Below are positions 1-8,429 of a stretch of 64,000 bases of DNA, piece by piece (within the stretch, counting starts at the first letter, position 1; the number at the start of each line of letters is the position of its first letter). A program made the position numbers and the translations under genes. The notes under the pieces were generated by a model. The model did not search any database. It saw nothing but the letters and a program-made list of their open reading frames with translations, and had not been told where the DNA came from. Origin of the DNA: Bin87 sp963668585 (GTDB taxonomy: Bacteria; Chloroflexota; Dehalococcoidia; Lucifugimonadales; UBA3495); NCBI GenBank assembly GCA_963668585.1, contig OY764869.1, positions 124,001 through 188,000 of the forward strand, written 5' to 3'.

Positions 1-303
1 CCCCCTGCCCCAGTACGGTTCCCCCAGCCAGTATCCCACGTTGGCTGAACGCCGGTGGACATCACGGCGTAGTTCCAGCCCGATACCACCGATGGCTTCC
101 GTGGCGGAGGCGATGGCAAAGTTGGTCTCCGGCGTCTGTGCGGCGAGATCGATCCAAACCTCGGCATGACGAACTCTGTACGGATGCGGAAAGCGATCTC
201 GCAGGTTGCGCCATACCTTCCGGTTGTTGGCGTGCCTCGCCACCGATTCAGCATCTTCGGGCCGGAAGCTCCGTATCTGCCATTCTCCGAACTCGATCTG
301 CAT
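1..303 (-). CDS. GNAT family N-acetyltransferase, truncated by window edge
   Basis: The frame is open from an ATG at 301-303 leftward to base 1, so only the first 101 residues are present. GGAAGG lies about 6 nt upstream of the ATG and supports the start. The protein opens with MQIEFGEWQIRSFRPEDAES, the usual first strand and helix of RimJ/RimL-type acetyltransferases, and the last visible residues NVGYWLGEPYWGRG match the strand leading into the acetyl-CoA pyrophosphate loop. Such enzymes move an acetyl group from acetyl-CoA to an amine; the acceptor here cannot be told. It is distinct from the two GNATs at 4311 and 5001, which start differently. The C-terminal half is outside the window. 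Confidence 0.85.
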   Translation of the reverse strand, partial: MQIEFGEWQIRSFRPEDAESVARHANNRKVWRNLRDRFPHPYRVRHAEVWIDLAAQTPETNFAIASATEAIGGIGLELRRDVHRRSANVGYWLGEPYWGRG

Positions 304-384
304 ATCAGACCTTCCAATCCAAACGGGGGCGATGCTGCCACCGCCCCCGCGTGATCTGGCGTTAACTGATGGGAGACGCTGGCG

Positions 385-2652
385 CTACCACCCGGCTTCC
401 AGGATACTTCCCGGGGTGATGGGCAGCGCGGTCATGCGCTTGCCGGTCGCCTGCTCCACCGCGTTGGCGATGGCGGCCAGCGGAGGGACGATTGGCACCT
501 CGCCGACGCCACGCACGCCGTAGGGATGCCCGGGGTTCGCCACTTCCACGATGACCGTATCGATCATCGGCAGGTCCAGCGACGTGGGCATTCGGTAGTC
601 CAGGAAGCTGGAGTTCATCATTTGGCCGCTGTCTCCGAAGTAGTATTCCTCGTTCAGCGCCCAGCCGATCCCCTGGACCGCGCCGCCCTGGATCTGACCC
701 TCCACGTAACTGGGATGCACCGCCTTGCCGGCGTCCTGGATGGCCGTGTAGCGCAGGATTTCGGTCTTGCCCGTATCGGGGTCAACCTCCACGTCCACCA
801 CGTGCACGCCAAAGGAGTTGCCCTCGCCGGTGGGGTCCAGGCTGGCGGTGCCGGTGATGCCGCCGCCGGTGGTGTACAACTGGCGGGCCAGTTCCTTGAA
901 GGTGAAACTCAATTCCTCCGACTTGTGGCGGATGACGCCGGACTCGTACTCCACTTCCTCGGCCGGCACTTCCCAGATGGACGCCGCCCGCTCCACCATC
1001 TGCGTCTTGATGTCCTCCGAAGCCAGGATGGCGGCCCATCCAGTGGCGAAGGTGGTGCGGCTGCCGCCAGTTACCATCGTGAAGCCGATGGAGTCGGTAT
1101 CGACGACCTGCGGCTTGATCTCATCGTAGCCGATGCCCAGCGTCTCGGCGGCCTGCTGGGCGATGGACGCACGCGACCCTCCGATGTCCACCGAACCCTC
1201 AATCAGGTTCACGGTGCCGTCGGGGTTCACGGTCATGTTGACGCTGGAATGGAACCCGCGGTTCATCCAGAAACCGGCGGCGATGCCGCGGCCACGGTTC
1301 GGCCCATCCAGCGGCGTCCGGTAGTGGTCATGGTTGCGGGCGGCCTCCAGGCATTCCACCAGGCCGATCTTCTGGAACACTGGCCCCTCCACCTTGCGCG
1401 ACCCTTCCGAGACCGCGTTGTTCAGGCGGAACTCCACCGGGTCCAGGCCCAACTGGTCGCACAACTCGTCCACCACCTGCTCAACGCCGAATGCGGCCTG
1501 GGGCGAACCGGGCGCACGGTAGGCAGAGGTCTTGGGCTTGTTGACCATTACGTCGTATCCTGAAACCGTGCCGTTGTCCAGTTCATAGCAGGCGAAGGCG
1601 CAGGTTGCGCCCTGCATCACCGGCGAGCCGGGGTAGGCGCCGGCCTCGAAGGCCAGTTCGATCTCGGCTGCGGTGATCTTGCCGGCGTGGTTCGCGCCCA
1701 TCTTGACGCGCATCCAGCTACCCGGCGCGGGTCCGCTGCCTTCGAATACCTCGGTGCGGCTCATCAGCACCTGCACCGGCGCGCCGGATTTCTTCGACAG
1801 CAATGCCGCCACCGGCTCCAGGTAGAACGACACCTTGCCGCCGAACCCGCCGCCGATTTCCATGGGCGTCACCCGCACGTCCGACACGTCAACGCGCAGC
1901 ACGTCGGCGGTGTTGGCGCGCACCACAAAGGCGCCCTGGGTGCTGCACCACACGTTGATCTGACCGTCGGCGCGCCAGTGCGCGGTGGCGTTGTGCGGCT
2001 CGATGTAGCCCTGATGGACCGACGCCGTGGTGAACTCGCGCTCCACGATCACGTCGGCCTGCGCGAACCCGCTGGCGGCATCGCCCTTCTCGAATTTCAT
2101 GTAGGACGCCACGTTGCTGGGCTTCTCGGAAATCTCGCCCATGGCTGACGTATGCACCAGGTCGTCATGCAACAGCGGCGCGCCGTCCTGCATCGCCGCC
2201 CGCACGTCGATCACCGGCTCCAATACCTCATAATCAACGTCGATCAGCGCCAGCGCGGCCTCGGCGATGTGCGCGTTGTCGGCGGCCACGGCGGCCACCG
2301 GGTGTCCCCGGTACAGGGCCTTGTCGGAGGCCAGGAAGTTGTCGCTGAGGAACTTGAAGCGGTTGTAGTCGTTGCCCAATTCGTCTCTGCTCATGGAAGC
2401 GAAGGGCAGATCAGCGGCGGTCACCACCGCGCGCACGCCGGCCAGCGCCTCCGCCTTACTGGTGTCAACCGAGCGGATGCGAGCGTGGGCGTGTGGACTG
2501 CGCAGCACTCGCCCCTGCAGCAGGCCGGCAAGGTTCAGGTCCGCGCCGTACTGAGCCCGACCCGTCACCTTGTCCACACCGTCGGGACGCACGGGCCGCT
2601 TGCCGACCACGTCGTACTCAACTTCCGAAAGCACCTGGTTAGCTGTCGTCAT
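385..2652 (-). CDS. Molybdopterin-binding subunit of a xanthine dehydrogenase-family hydroxylase
   Basis: 755 residues, the usual length for the large (CoxL/XdhA-like) subunit. It has the molybdopterin-contact motif MEIGGGFGGK near residues 264-273, the AYRAPGSPQ segment that marks hydroxylases of the xanthine/aldehyde type, and the catalytic glutamate in GVRGVGEVP near the C-terminus. The CO-dehydrogenase loop AYXCSFR is not present, so this is not a form I CO dehydrogenase. It would hydroxylate an N-heterocycle or aldehyde using water as oxygen donor; the substrate is unknown. GAGGT sits 9 nt before the ATG. It is the last gene of a leftward three-gene operon after the FAD and 2Fe-2S subunits; a palindromic repeat lies in the 107-bp gap before it. 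Confidence 0.93.
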   Translation of the reverse strand: MTTANQVLSEVEYDVVGKRPVRPDGVDKVTGRAQYGADLNLAGLLQGRVLRSPHAHARIRSVDTSKAEALAGVRAVVTAADLPFASMSRDELGNDYNRFKFLSDNFLASDKALYRGHPVAAVAADNAHIAEAALALIDVDYEVLEPVIDVRAAMQDGAPLLHDDLVHTSAMGEISEKPSNVASYMKFEKGDAASGFAQADVIVEREFTTASVHQGYIEPHNATAHWRADGQINVWCSTQGAFVVRANTADVLRVDVSDVRVTPMEIGGGFGGKVSFYLEPVAALLSKKSGAPVQVLMSRTEVFEGSGPAPGSWMRVKMGANHAGKITAAEIELAFEAGAYPGSPVMQGATCAFACYELDNGTVSGYDVMVNKPKTSAYRAPGSPQAAFGVEQVVDELCDQLGLDPVEFRLNNAVSEGSRKVEGPVFQKIGLVECLEAARNHDHYRTPLDGPNRGRGIAAGFWMNRGFHSSVNMTVNPDGTVNLIEGSVDIGGSRASIAQQAAETLGIGYDEIKPQVVDTDSIGFTMVTGGSRTTFATGWAAILASEDIKTQMVERAASIWEVPAEEVEYESGVIRHKSEELSFTFKELARQLYTTGGGITGTASLDPTGEGNSFGVHVVDVEVDPDTGKTEILRYTAIQDAGKAVHPSYVEGQIQGGAVQGIGWALNEEYYFGDSGQMMNSSFLDYRMPTSLDLPMIDTVIVEVANPGHPYGVRGVGEVPIVPPLAAIANAVEQATGKRMTALPITPGSILEAGW

Positions 2653-2674
2653 TATCGTTTACCTCGTTAGCAGT

Positions 2675-2702
2675 GTAGGGGCGAATGATTATTCGCCCCT
2701 AC
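2675..2702. repeat. Palindromic repeat, GTAGGGGCG family, copy 1
   Basis: Perfect 12-bp arms (GTAGGGGCGAAT and its complement) around a 4-nt loop, inside the gap between the 2Fe-2S and Mo subunit genes. The same outer arms recur at 10876 and 15537. Placed inside an operon, it could fold in the mRNA and alter relative expression of the subunits; that is inference. Confidence 0.85.
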
Positions 2703-2759
2703 TGTTGGAACATTGCTCTCGGCCGACGCTGTTGTCGTCCGTCGGCGACGGAACGGGAT

Positions 2760-3239
2760 TTAGCCCGCCCGCATCCGTTCTCCGGCGTCCAGCACGGCGC
2801 GGACGATCTTGTCGTAGCCCGTGCAGCGGCACAGGTTGCCGGCCAGCCAGTGGCGAATCCGCGCCTCGTCGGCGTCGGGTTCCTCATCCAGCAGCGCCTT
2901 GACGGCGACAATGAAACCGGGCGTGCAGATACCGCACTGGAGGGCGGCGTTTTCCAGGAAAGCCTGCTGGATCGGGTGCAGACCTTCGGCAGTGGCCACG
3001 CCTTCAATGGTGTTGACCTGGCCGCCCTGGGCTTCAACGCCCAGCACCAGGCACGAACACACTATGCGGCCGTCCAGGTTCACTGTGCAGGCTCCGCAGT
3101 TGCCGTCGTTGCAGCCTTCTTTGGATCCGGTCATCCCTACGACGTCGCGCAGGCACTCCAGCAAACTCTGTCGCGGCTCACACAGAAAGTCGGTCTGGTT
3201 GCCGTTGATGGTGGTTGTTACGTGGACAAGTCCGGGCAT
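2760..3239 (-). CDS. (2Fe-2S)-binding subunit of molybdenum hydroxylase
   Basis: 159 residues. The N-terminal plant-type ferredoxin domain carries C-x4-C-x2-C in GCNDGNCGAC with a further cysteine at IVCSC, and the C-terminal domain carries QCGICTPG and CRCTGY, so both [2Fe-2S] clusters have all their ligands. It passes electrons from the Mo centre to the FAD subunit. Its start lies 2 nt from the stop of the FAD subunit gene, so the two are translationally close. Neighbours on both sides are the other two subunits of the same complex. Confidence 0.95.
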   Translation of the reverse strand: MPGLVHVTTTINGNQTDFLCEPRQSLLECLRDVVGMTGSKEGCNDGNCGACTVNLDGRIVCSCLVLGVEAQGGQVNTIEGVATAEGLHPIQQAFLENAALQCGICTPGFIVAVKALLDEEPDADEARIRHWLAGNLCRCTGYDKIVRAVLDAGERMRAG

Positions 3240-3241
3240 TA

Positions 3242-4117
3242 TTATTCCTCCCCTCGGGCACGCCGGATGGCTATGTTCAGGGTGCGGCGGGTGAGCACGT
3301 CCACCAGGTGATGGCGCTGGCGGATGGTGCCGCGCATATCGGTGATGGGCGTTGCCGCTTCGCTGGCCAATCGTCCGGCTTCGGCGATGGCATCATCGGA
3401 TACGGCCTTCCCTGCCAGGCTATCGCCAGCGGCGGTCGCCAGGATGGGCGTCGGGCCGACTGAAGCCAACGCGATGCGCGCCGACTGGATCGTCTGCCCT
3501 GAAGCGTCAAGCACTACCGAGGAGGAGACGCCAGCCACGGCGATGTCCATCTCGTTGCGCGGTATGAAGCGCAGGTAGGCGGTGCCGGAATGGGCCACCG
3601 GCGCCGGCAGCTGGATTGCCACCAGCAACTCGCCGTTCTCCAGCACGTTGCGACCCGGGCCGGTGCAGAAATCCTCGGCAGCGACGGTGCGCCAGCCGTT
3701 CGGCCCGTTGATGTGAGCCTCGCCGCCCAGCGTAATCACCGGCGGGATGCTGTCTCCAGACGGAGCGGCGTTGCACAGGTTCCCGCCAATGGACGCGCGG
3801 CCCTGGATCTGGATGCTGCCAATGAGACCGGCGGCGTCAACCAGGCCGGGATAAGCGGCGGCAACGGCGGAGTCCTGGTAAATCTGAAAACACGGCACCG
3901 CGGCGCCGAGCTGCAGTCCGTTGTTGTCCAGCTTCATGCCGTTCAGTTCGGGGATTTTCTTCGTGTCCACCACCACGTCGGCTTCGCGGCGGCCACCGCG
4001 CAACTGCACGAGTACGTCCGTGCCGCCGGCCAGGGGCCGGGCGCGGTCGCCGTGGGTCGCCATGATGGAAACGGCTTCACTCAGGGATGTGGGGGCTTGG
4101 TAGTCAATAGCTCGCAT
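3242..4117 (-). CDS. FAD-binding subunit of molybdenum hydroxylase
   Basis: 291 residues from ATG at 4115-4117 (MRAIDYQAP); an in-frame GTG two codons earlier is less likely because AGGAGG is spaced 5 nt from this ATG. FAD motifs are RPLAGGTDVLVQLR near residues 26-39 and SIGGNLCNAAPSGDS in the middle, typical of CoxM/XdhB-like medium subunits. It accepts electrons from the 2Fe-2S subunit and hands them to an external acceptor. It is the first gene of the operon, behind an extended -10 promoter at 4138-4146. Confidence 0.93.
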   Translation of the reverse strand: MRAIDYQAPTSLSEAVSIMATHGDRARPLAGGTDVLVQLRGGRREADVVVDTKKIPELNGMKLDNNGLQLGAAVPCFQIYQDSAVAAAYPGLVDAAGLIGSIQIQGRASIGGNLCNAAPSGDSIPPVITLGGEAHINGPNGWRTVAAEDFCTGPGRNVLENGELLVAIQLPAPVAHSGTAYLRFIPRNEMDIAVAGVSSSVVLDASGQTIQSARIALASVGPTPILATAAGDSLAGKAVSDDAIAEAGRLASEAATPITDMRGTIRQRHHLVDVLTRRTLNIAIRRARGEE

Positions 4118-4137
4118 GGGCACCTCCTGCGGCGCAG

Positions 4138-4146
4138 ATTATAGCA
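4138..4146 (-). promoter_or_regulatory. Extended -10 promoter of the molybdenum hydroxylase operon
   Basis: On the minus strand the sequence is TGCTATAAT, a perfect -10 with the TGn extension, about 20 nt upstream of the start codon at 4117. No good -35 is seen. Confidence 0.6.
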
Positions 4147-4310
4147 ACGAATAGCGGCCCTGTCAGCAGGGCAACGCCCCGCACCGAAGCGGGCGGCGAA
4201 TCTCCCAAATGGCCTACTCGGCCAGCGCTTCACGGAACGGCGGTTATGATACCCGCATAGCACACCCCGCGCAAACCCATCCGAGACGGAAGCGAGGCGG
4301 CAACCCGTTG

Positions 4311-4901
4311 CTACCGCCTCATCATCCCTTCCAGTTTCTGCTTCACGTCCGGCCATTCGCTGTCGATGATGCTGAAGTACACCGAGTGCCGGTTCACTCC
4401 ATCCTTCGCGATCCGGTGGTTGCGCAGCACGCCCTCCTGCACACCGCCGATCCGCGCGATCGCCCGCTGTGAGCGCTCGTTGCGGTGGTCGGTCTTCAGG
4501 CATACGCGCAGCGCATCGTGATCCTCGAAAGCGTGGCGCATCAGCAGGTACTTGCACTCGGTGTTCACCGCCGTGCGCCGGTACGGTTCCCCGTACCAAG
4601 TCATCCCGATCTCCACCGCCCGGTTGGGCCGGTCAATCTCCGAGTACCCCGTTGACCCTATCGCCCGGTCATCGCCGATGTGAATGACCGCGAACTGCAC
4701 CCGCTCTCCCCGGCTGTTTCGGCCCATGCACATGTCCACCCATTCCCGCGTGTGCTCCAGGCTGGTGAACGGCCCTCCGGTGAGGAATCGCCAGATGTCC
4801 TCCTCCTGCCCGAACTCATAGAGGCTTTCCGCGTGCTCCTGCCCGATCGGCTCGAGCCTCACGTTCCGGCCGGTCAGGATTAGCGGTTGCGGGTCCATCA
4901 T
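4311..4901 (-). CDS. GNAT family N-acetyltransferase (RimJ/RimL type)
   Basis: 196 residues starting MMDPQPLILTGRNVRLEPIG; GAGG lies 7 nt upstream. The order is the usual one for RimJ/RimL-like enzymes: N-terminal strand VRLEP, mid-protein AVEIGMTWYGEPYRRTAVN as the strand and turn before the acetyl-CoA loop, and CLKTDHRNERSQRAIARIGG as the cofactor-binding helix. It is a close paralogue of the GNAT part of the next gene at 5001-5588, sharing most of the RPNRA-EIGMTWYG and RNERSQRAI stretches, so the two arose by tandem duplication. The acyl acceptor is unknown; protein N-termini, antibiotics or small amines are all possible. Confidence 0.9.
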   Translation of the reverse strand: MMDPQPLILTGRNVRLEPIGQEHAESLYEFGQEEDIWRFLTGGPFTSLEHTREWVDMCMGRNSRGERVQFAVIHIGDDRAIGSTGYSEIDRPNRAVEIGMTWYGEPYRRTAVNTECKYLLMRHAFEDHDALRVCLKTDHRNERSQRAIARIGGVQEGVLRNHRIAKDGVNRHSVYFSIIDSEWPDVKQKLEGMMRR

Positions 4902-5000
4902 TTGACTGCCTCACTTTCGAATTGCGGTTGAGTTTGCACACTGCTCAGCCGGGGTAGCGCAGTGCATGTGTCGCCGATTGGCTGCGCGGGGTCGCGATCC

Positions 5001-5852
5001 CTATCTGATCAGCATCCCTTCCAAACGCTCCTTGACCCCCGCCCATTCGCTGTCGATGACGCTGTAGTACACCGAGTGGCGGTTCGCCCCGTCCCAGGCG
5101 ATCCGGTGGTTCCTCAACACGCCATCGCGCACGCCGCCGATGCGCTCGATGGCCCGCTGCGACCGCTCGTTGCGGTGGTCCGTCTTCAGGCACACCCGCA
5201 GCGCGCCCAGGTCGTCGAAGGCGTGGCGCATCATGAGGTACTTGCACTCGGTATTGACCGGCGTGCGCTGGTATGCCACGCCGTACCACGTCATGCCGAT
5301 TTCCAATGCGCGGTTGGGCCGGTCAATGTCCAGGTAGCCCGTGGATCCGATGGCCCGTTCCTCTTCACCGTGCATCACGGCAAACTGGATATCCAGGCCC
5401 TTCTCACGCCGGTCGATGCAACTTGCGATCCACCCTCGCGCGTCGTCCAGGTCCTTGAACGCCGGGCGCGGCAGGTAGCGCCAGATGGACTCGTCCTTGC
5501 CAACTTCGTAAATATCCAACGCGTGTTGTTGCCCTAAGGGCTCCAACCGCACGTGTTCGCCTATCAAGACGACAGGCTGCGCATCCATGATGTCCACGTT
5601 TCGCTCCGCTGCTGGGCTTCGTAGTTTCCCGTAAAAGGGCTTCGTCGGTTCAACCTTCGTTTCTTTGCACCAACTCAGATAGTCGTCAACTGAAATTTGG
5701 AATTCGCTCCGGAGTTGCTTCACGTCTGTAGCCTCAAACGTAGCGAATGAATGCGAACCTGCATTGACAATGGATCCACAAAAAGCTTCGGCCATATCGT
5801 CGTAGGAGACCGCCGCGATATAGCCCTTGTATTCCATCATGTTTTCCATCAT
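5001..5852 (-). CDS. HicB-like antitoxin domain fused to a GNAT acetyltransferase
   Basis: 283 residues. Residues 7-80 match a HicB antitoxin core (YKGYIAAVSYDD, then FATFEATDVKQLRSEFQISVDDYL). From residue 89 the protein restarts as a RimL-like GNAT (MDAQPVVLIGEHVRLEPLG), a paralogue of the gene at 4311. A normal HicB continues into a small DNA-binding domain; here that part is missing and the frame runs into the acetyltransferase. The start codon overlaps the hicA stop (ATGA), the usual HicAB arrangement. The methionine at 5586-5588 could also start a separate GNAT, though only GGAG 14 nt upstream supports it. Either a deletion fused two genes or a functional two-domain protein exists. Confidence 0.8.
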   Translation of the reverse strand: MMENMMEYKGYIAAVSYDDMAEAFCGSIVNAGSHSFATFEATDVKQLRSEFQISVDDYLSWCKETKVEPTKPFYGKLRSPAAERNVDIMDAQPVVLIGEHVRLEPLGQQHALDIYEVGKDESIWRYLPRPAFKDLDDARGWIASCIDRREKGLDIQFAVMHGEEERAIGSTGYLDIDRPNRALEIGMTWYGVAYQRTPVNTECKYLMMRHAFDDLGALRVCLKTDHRNERSQRAIERIGGVRDGVLRNHRIAWDGANRHSVYYSVIDSEWAGVKERLEGMLIR

Positions 5853-6112
5853 GATCCGACTCCGATCCTTTCAAGAAACTTGGCAATGTCGCGAACCGCG
5901 CCCCTTCGCACGCCTGGTTGAGGATGAGGGCGGTGTACTGTCACGCCCACCGAATCTCTGGTGAACCTGACCCGAGAACCAGCAGCCTCGGTGACCTCAA
6001 CATCCAGCGCTCTCATCAATGAGACTATTTCGTTCCATCGTACGTCCGATGGCGTCGGCCTCGCGAATATCCGCTCCAACGTTCGCTGATGCCTCGACCG
6101 CAACGTGCCCAT
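5849..6112 (-). CDS. HicA-like toxin (mRNA interferase) of a HicAB pair
   Basis: 87 residues from ATG 6110-6112 (MGTLRSRHQRTLERIF); an in-frame GTG six codons upstream is an alternative. The sequence follows the HicA pattern: an N-terminal helix with RPTPSDVRWNEIVSLMRAL, then GSRVRFTRDSVGVTVHRPHPQP with the His-Pro segment, then AVRDIAKFLERIGV. HicA toxins cleave mRNA through a dsRBD-like fold, and HicB blocks them. The stop overlaps the start of the HicB-GNAT gene by 4 nt. The catalytic histidine of HicA is probably in VTVHRPHP, judging from family pattern. Confidence 0.75.
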   Translation of the reverse strand: MGTLRSRHQRTLERIFARPTPSDVRWNEIVSLMRALDVEVTEAAGSRVRFTRDSVGVTVHRPHPQPGVRRGAVRDIAKFLERIGVGS

Positions 6113-6151
6113 GATACCAAACGCCGCCACGCCGCCCGGGCCGAACGCTGG

Positions 6152-7492
6152 CTAATTCCCGTCTCCGCTGCCGGCCGCCGGTTGGGGCGTTCCCGTTTCC
6201 GTGCCGATCCATCGTCGCCTCGAACTCGCCGGCGGGCTGGGCCGCGTCGCGAACAGGAACGCCACCGCGCTCACCAGGTAGAGCGGCGTGAACACCGCCA
6301 GCACCCAGTAGTAGTCGCCAAACGTGTCCACCACCAGGCCCGACACGAACGGAGCGATGAACATCCCCACGTTCATGAACAGGCTCATGAATCCCATAAG
6401 CGTGGCAAACCGGGCACGGCCGTAGTAGTCGCTCAACATCAGCCAGTTTACGGAAGTTATGCCCTCCACAATGGCAATGCCCACCACGAACAGCAGCAGC
6501 CCAAAGAGACCCGGGCCGATCCACAGGCCGCCCATGCCGATGGCTCCAACGGCCATGCCCACCGCAAGCAGCACATTGCCCCTGAACTTGTCCGACGTGA
6601 CGCCCATGATGAACCGCAGCGGTATCCCCAGGAAGAACATCGCGGCCACCCAGGCCGACGCTTCGTTGGCCGACAGGCCGCGCAGTTCCATGATCGGGAA
6701 CACATGCACCAGCATGCCGTTGGTTACCGATACGCGCAGGATGGCCCCCACCATGATCATCCAGTAGGTGCGGGTCGCTATGGCCTGCCTGAAGGTGAAC
6801 CCCTCGCTAGCGGCGGCCCTGCGCCGCGCCGCGCCGCCGGGGCTGTCGTCGTCCGGAATATCTCCGTCGGGCAGAAGTCCCATATCCTCCGGCCGACTGC
6901 GGATGAAAAAGGCCGCAGGAATGGTCATCGCCAGGATGAAGACCCCGGTCCAGAGCAGGGTGTCCCGCCATCCCAGTTGCTGGATTCCCAGGTTCAGCAG
7001 CAGCACCACAAACGCGCCGCCGCCAGCGAACGCCGTCATCAACGTGGACATCGCCACCGACCGCCGCCGTATGAACCACTGGTTCACCGCCGCCATCAGG
7101 GTTTGACCAAAGCCGGCGCTTTTGCCCATGGACACGATGCCTGAGAACAGCACCAGCAGTTCCCAGTAACTGTCCGCGCGAGACAGCAGTATGGTGCCGA
7201 TACCCACCATCAAACCGCCGCCCAATACCATCGGCCGCGCGCCGAAGCGGTCCACCGCCCAGCCGATGAGCGGCCCGCCGGCGCTGCCCTCCGCACGGGC
7301 CAGGCTGAACACCAGGGACATCTGTGCCGACGTCAGCCCCAGGTCGGTCTGTATTGGCGTGAAAAAGCGCGGGAAACCCTGCGATATAGAGCCGTTCCCG
7401 AACATCCCCACAAAAGACGAAACGGCGACCACCCACCATCCGTAGAAGATGCGAGGCCGTCGCCGCGCTGCGTCATCGGTCGTATTTGTCAC
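6152..7492 (-). CDS. MFS transporter, OFA/monocarboxylate-like
   Basis: 446 residues with about 12 hydrophobic segments and a GTG start. The N-terminus IFYGWWVVAVSSF is the YGW signature of the oxalate:formate antiporter and monocarboxylate-carrier branch. The inter-TM2/3 loop GWAVDRFGARPM is the MFS loop motif, and RSRPEDMGLLPDG in the central cytoplasmic loop recurs in the paralogue at 46843. It likely carries a small organic anion; the substrate is not predictable. It stands between HicA (same strand) and the phosphoesterase. Confidence 0.88.
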   Translation of the reverse strand: MTNTTDDAARRRPRIFYGWWVVAVSSFVGMFGNGSISQGFPRFFTPIQTDLGLTSAQMSLVFSLARAEGSAGGPLIGWAVDRFGARPMVLGGGLMVGIGTILLSRADSYWELLVLFSGIVSMGKSAGFGQTLMAAVNQWFIRRRSVAMSTLMTAFAGGGAFVVLLLNLGIQQLGWRDTLLWTGVFILAMTIPAAFFIRSRPEDMGLLPDGDIPDDDSPGGAARRRAAASEGFTFRQAIATRTYWMIMVGAILRVSVTNGMLVHVFPIMELRGLSANEASAWVAAMFFLGIPLRFIMGVTSDKFRGNVLLAVGMAVGAIGMGGLWIGPGLFGLLLFVVGIAIVEGITSVNWLMLSDYYGRARFATLMGFMSLFMNVGMFIAPFVSGLVVDTFGDYYWVLAVFTPLYLVSAVAFLFATRPSPPASSRRRWIGTETGTPQPAAGSGDGN

Positions 7493-7624
7493 GGTGAAAG
7501 ATTATAGGCATCGCTCCCCAATCCGGTCAAACCGGCGCCCATTTTCGCGGGCTCCCGGTGGCATCGCCACGCGCATAAGCGGCACAAAAAATCGCGCGGC
7601 CCCGACCAGCATGGTCCGGATGGT

Positions 7625-8368
7625 TCAGTGTCCCCGGGACAACCGCTCGGCCAGCGATTCCGGCAGGCCCGCTTCCCTGATCTTGCGCTGGGCCGCTGCA
7701 ATGTCGTATTCGACCCGGTGGTGCAGCAGCGCGCCGGCATCCCCGGCGTCGCTATCGTAGATCAGGTACGAAGCACGCCAGTCTCCGTCGCGAGGCTGCC
7801 CGACGCTTCCCGGATTTACAATTACGCGCTGGCCGGTTTCCAGCGTCAACGGAGCGCCGGATTCCAGCAACTCGACATCCGCGCCCTGCTCGTGTTCAGT
7901 CCAAACCAACGGGTAGTGCGAGTGGCCCACCAGGCAGAACGGCGTTTCCATCAACGCGAACGTCGCCAGCGCCGCCGGCTCGCTGATCAGGTATTCCATC
8001 ACCGGATCGCGCAGGCTGCCATGCACGTGGGTGAACTCACCCAGCGTTCGGACTTCGGGAAGTCCGGCCAGGTAATCCAGTTCGTCGTCGTTCAACCGGT
8101 GCGCAGTCCATAACGCCGCCGCCCGCGCCGCGCCGTTGAACAGGTCGGGGTTCAGCTTGCCGGTGGCGGCGTGGTCGTGATTCCCGGCGATGGCGAGGTT
8201 GGGCAAACTCCGGAGCCGGTCGATGCACGGCCCGGGATCTGCCCCGTAACCCACCAGATCACCCAGGAACCAGACCGTCTCATATCCCCCGTGGGCGTCG
8301 GCATCGGCCAGCACGGCGTCAAACGCCTCCAGGTTGGAATGAATGTCTGACACAATCAGGGCGCGCAT
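7625..8368 (-). CDS. Metallophosphoesterase (YfcE/calcineurin-like)
   Basis: 247 residues from ATG at 8366-8368 (MRALIVSDIHSN); the frame is open further upstream but the family starts exactly here. Metal-binding blocks in order are SDIHSN (D-x-H), FLGDLVGYG (GD-x-V), AGNHDHAA (GNHD), LVGHSHYPLV (GHSH) and NPGSVGQPRDG, which is the full set of a calcineurin-like phosphodiesterase. It hydrolyses a phosphodiester or phosphomonoester in the cytoplasm. It is divergently transcribed from the asparaginase homologue across about 60 bp. Confidence 0.9.
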   Translation of the reverse strand: MRALIVSDIHSNLEAFDAVLADADAHGGYETVWFLGDLVGYGADPGPCIDRLRSLPNLAIAGNHDHAATGKLNPDLFNGAARAAALWTAHRLNDDELDYLAGLPEVRTLGEFTHVHGSLRDPVMEYLISEPAALATFALMETPFCLVGHSHYPLVWTEHEQGADVELLESGAPLTLETGQRVIVNPGSVGQPRDGDWRASYLIYDSDAGDAGALLHHRVEYDIAAAQRKIREAGLPESLAERLSRGH

Positions 8369-8377
8369 GGCCCGCCA

Positions 8378-8386
8378 TGCTACCAT
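8378..8386 (+). promoter_or_regulatory. Extended -10 promoter of the asparaginase homologue
   Basis: TGCTACCAT, about 43 nt upstream of the start at 8430. The same nonamer occurs on the minus strand before lepA and before the ankyrin gene. No convincing -35. Confidence 0.4.
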
Positions 8387-8429
8387 AGCCGGCGAGCCCA
8401 TCCCCGTTGACATTTATGGAGACCCAACC

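Noticed and set aside
526..1563. 345-codon plus-strand frame
   Set aside because: It lies opposite the Mo subunit gene; its His/Val/Gly-rich composition is that of antisense reading of GC-rich code.
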